Origin: Christensenella sp964592155
GTDB lineage: Bacteria > Bacillota > Clostridia > Christensenellales > Christensenellaceae
Assembly: GCA_964592155.1 (NCBI GenBank)
Contig: CAZQDA010000002.1
Location: 23,243-87,242, forward strand
DNA length: 64,000 bases
Direction of reading: 5' to 3'
The notes under the pieces were generated by a model that saw only the letters and a program-made list of their open reading frames with translations, searched no databases and was not told the DNA's origin. Below, piece by piece: positions 62,608 through 64,000 of this stretch (position 1 is its first letter; each line of letters begins with the position of its first letter). The position numbers were made by a program, and so were the translations under genes.

Positions 62608-63401
62608 ATATTATTGCAGCGGATGATGAACGGATTGCGTTGCAGCTTTTAATCCGTTCCATTCATGAGGCATTGCCAGAAGCGAAAGTGCATGGTTTTA
62701 GCTCGGGTGAGGATGCCCTTGCTTTTGAGAATGAACCCCCATGTGAAATTGCATTTTTAGATATTGATATGAGTGATGTAGACGGCATTACATTGGCAAA
62801 GCATTTAAAACAGGCGAACCCAAAAGTCAATATTGTTTTTGTCACCGCCCACTCTCAATATGCAATAGAAGCGCTTGCGCTTCACAGCAGCGGATACATC
62901 ATGAAGCCCGCCACCAAAGAAAAAATAGCGCAGGAGCTGGATAATCTGCGCCATCCGATTGCGATGCCAGCCCAACACAAAATTTTTATACAATGTTTTG
63001 GGAATTTTGAAGTTTATGCGAACGGAGCGCCTGTGAAGTTTACATACAGCAAAACAAAGGAATTGCTTGCTTTTTTGGTGGATCGCAAAGGCGCGTTCTG
63101 TTCTAATGCAGAGATCATTGCCGTTCTGTGGGAGGGTGCGGAGAACAGTGGGAATAAAAACTCCTATTTGCGGGATTTGCGCGCAGACCTCATAGCTACC
63201 TTGGCTTCGCTGGGCATGGAAGAAGCAATCCGCAAACAGCGGGGCGCTATGGCGATTGCCTTGGATCAGGGAATCTGTGATTACTATGACTGGCTGCATG
63301 GTGATCTTCAAGCCATCAACGCTTATCGCGGTGAATATATGTCACAATACAGCTGGGGAGAGTTTACGCTCGGCGGGATCACCCTGACAATGTCGGAATG
63401 A
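62604..63401 (+). CDS. Response regulator with winged-helix (OmpR/SARP-like) output
   Basis: 265 residues. The receiver domain (1-120) has the acidic pair D7-D8, phospho-acceptor D53 (FLDIDMSDVDG), Thr in VTAH and Lys in IMKPA. The C-terminal part (about 128-225) begins IQCFGNFEVYANGAPVKF and KTKELLAFLVDRKG, the pattern of a SARP/Trans_reg_C winged helix. LytS-type kinases usually work with LytTR-domain regulators, so this pairing is a variant. No bacterial transcriptional activator repeat follows. Target genes unknown. Confidence 0.88.
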   Translation: MNIIAADDERIALQLLIRSIHEALPEAKVHGFSSGEDALAFENEPPCEIAFLDIDMSDVDGITLAKHLKQANPKVNIVFVTAHSQYAIEALALHSSGYIMKPATKEKIAQELDNLRHPIAMPAQHKIFIQCFGNFEVYANGAPVKFTYSKTKELLAFLVDRKGAFCSNAEIIAVLWEGAENSGNKNSYLRDLRADLIATLASLGMEEAIRKQRGAMAIALDQGICDYYDWLHGDLQAINAYRGEYMSQYSWGEFTLGGITLTMSE

Positions 63402-63423
63402 TATTGAACAATCACAGCCACTG

Positions 63424-63437
63424 GCAAAACGTTTTGC
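63424..63437. repeat. Perfect 14-bp palindrome
   Basis: GCAAAACGTTTTGC lies between the 3' ends of the response-regulator and acyltransferase genes. Such a sequence resembles LacI/PurR-class operators, but no promoter is expected between convergent genes. It may be chance or a weak transcript-end structure. Confidence 0.3.
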
Positions 63438-63453
63438 ATATGCAGAAAGGCAT

Positions 63454-64000
63454 TCATATCGAAAGCTTGTTAAAAATAAAGTCTGCCAATTTGGCAGAGG
63501 GCTGTTCAAACAAGGAATGAAACCCAATTGCCGCAATATGAGAAATGGCTGCACAAACAACAAACATGATCCAAAAGGATATCAAGTATTGTTCAGTCCA
63601 TGTATATATAAAGTTAAAAATGAAACCGCTGATTCCATACATAATTGGAATTTGTACTAACAGGAGCGAAAAAGTATATTTAGACTGCGATATCAGTATT
63701 TTTGCAGAGAGTATTTTCTGCATTACACCGCTAAGCATAAGTCCAATCAAAATAAGCCCGGTTCCTATACTGTATGTATATTCAAGTGTAATCGGTGGGG
63801 CAACAAAGATTGACGGAATTATGCCAACTGTAATTCCAAACAACAACATTCCAAAAGCCAGCCCTTCTCTTTTCGTTCTTGTAAGGCGAAGGTGTTCAAG
63901 TCCGTGAACCAGAAAGTCGCCACACATGATGCCTACGAAAAAAATAAAGTATTTGGGGAATGGAATAAAAAAAAGTGTACCAATGACATATACTGCATAG
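63454..64000 (-). CDS. Membrane acyltransferase (Acyl_transf_3), C-terminal part (cut by window edge)
   Basis: The frame stays open to the window edge, so only the last 182 residues are seen. They form about five hydrophobic helices (YFIFFVGIMCGDF, TGLILIGLMLSG, FSLLLVQIPIMYGISG, FWIMFVVCAAISHIAAIGFHSLFEQPSAK). The final segment with a Glu-Gln-Pro motif is typical of the acyltransferase-3/OafA family, which O-acylates surface sugars in the membrane. The N-terminal catalytic His is outside the window. Confidence 0.8.
   Translation of the reverse strand, partial: YAVYVIGTLFFIPFPKYFIFFVGIMCGDFLVHGLEHLRLTRTKREGLAFGMLLFGITVGIIPSIFVAPPITLEYTYSIGTGLILIGLMLSGVMQKILSAKILISQSKYTFSLLLVQIPIMYGISGFIFNFIYTWTEQYLISFWIMFVVCAAISHIAAIGFHSLFEQPSAKLADFIFNKLSI

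Noticed and set aside
63424..63437. GCAAAACGTTTTGC as a PurR/LacI operator
   Set aside because: It lies between the 3' ends of convergent genes, where no promoter is expected. Listed only as a palindrome.

Overview
The window reads as the chromosome of an anaerobic Bacillota, most likely a member of the Clostridia. The main clue is the order nadK-argR-recN-spo0A next to scpA/scpB. Further support comes from biotin/Na+ decarboxylase genes, strong AGGAGG-type ribosome binding sites and frequent TTG/GTG starts. A non-sporulating group such as the Christensenellaceae would fit: the spo0A gene has a receiver domain without its phospho-acceptor aspartate, and spoIVB, which normally sits between recN and spo0A, is absent. 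The genus assignment is a guess. I see no phage, insertion sequence, transposase or CRISPR array.

Layout. (1) 1-463 is the N-terminal part of surE. (2) 619-7864 is a leftward operon: ROK-family regulator, two proteins of the uroporphyrinogen-decarboxylase/corrinoid-methyltransferase superfamily, and a ribose-type ABC transporter. (3) 8118-13075 is a five-gene biotin-dependent, Na+-pumping decarboxylase/transcarboxylase operon. (4) 13181-20671 is housekeeping: rluB, scpB, scpA, a site-2 protease, purine nucleoside phosphorylase, spo0A, recN, argR, nadK. (5) 20888-30817 is a second sugar-type ABC operon with another UroD-family protein, a leucine-rich-repeat lipoprotein, a zinc dehydrogenase and an SDR. 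It sits behind a LacI-type regulator, and matching 16-bp operators are visible. (6) 30995-38696 holds pncB, lgt, an acyl-CoA synthetase, a chemoreceptor and enolase. (7) 38861-39137 holds a tRNA-Gln(CUG) directly behind a 6S-like RNA. (8) 39283-52204 is a signalling region: an orphan solute-binding lipoprotein paired with a GGDEF-EAL protein, a chemoreceptor, three further GGDEF proteins (two of them tandem TPR-GGDEF paralogues) and a membrane-anchored MutS-type ATPase. (9) 52294-57900 is an oligopeptide ABC operon (oppABCDF), followed by an amino-acid permease. (10) 59765-64000 holds an acetyltransferase/cyclophilin-like lipoprotein pair, a LytS-type two-component system and a partial membrane acyltransferase.

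How it works together. The cell appears to live on imported small solutes: two sugar or cyclitol importers, one peptide importer and one amino-acid permease. It appears to gain extra energy from a Na+-translocating decarboxylase. The most unusual theme is the repeated coupling of UroD-superfamily proteins to ribose-type transporters under different regulators (ROK and LacI). I infer, without proof, that these proteins act on methylated or otherwise modified sugars or cyclitols. A second theme is dense c-di-GMP and chemotaxis signalling, including a binding protein that may sense for a c-di-GMP enzyme instead of feeding a transporter.
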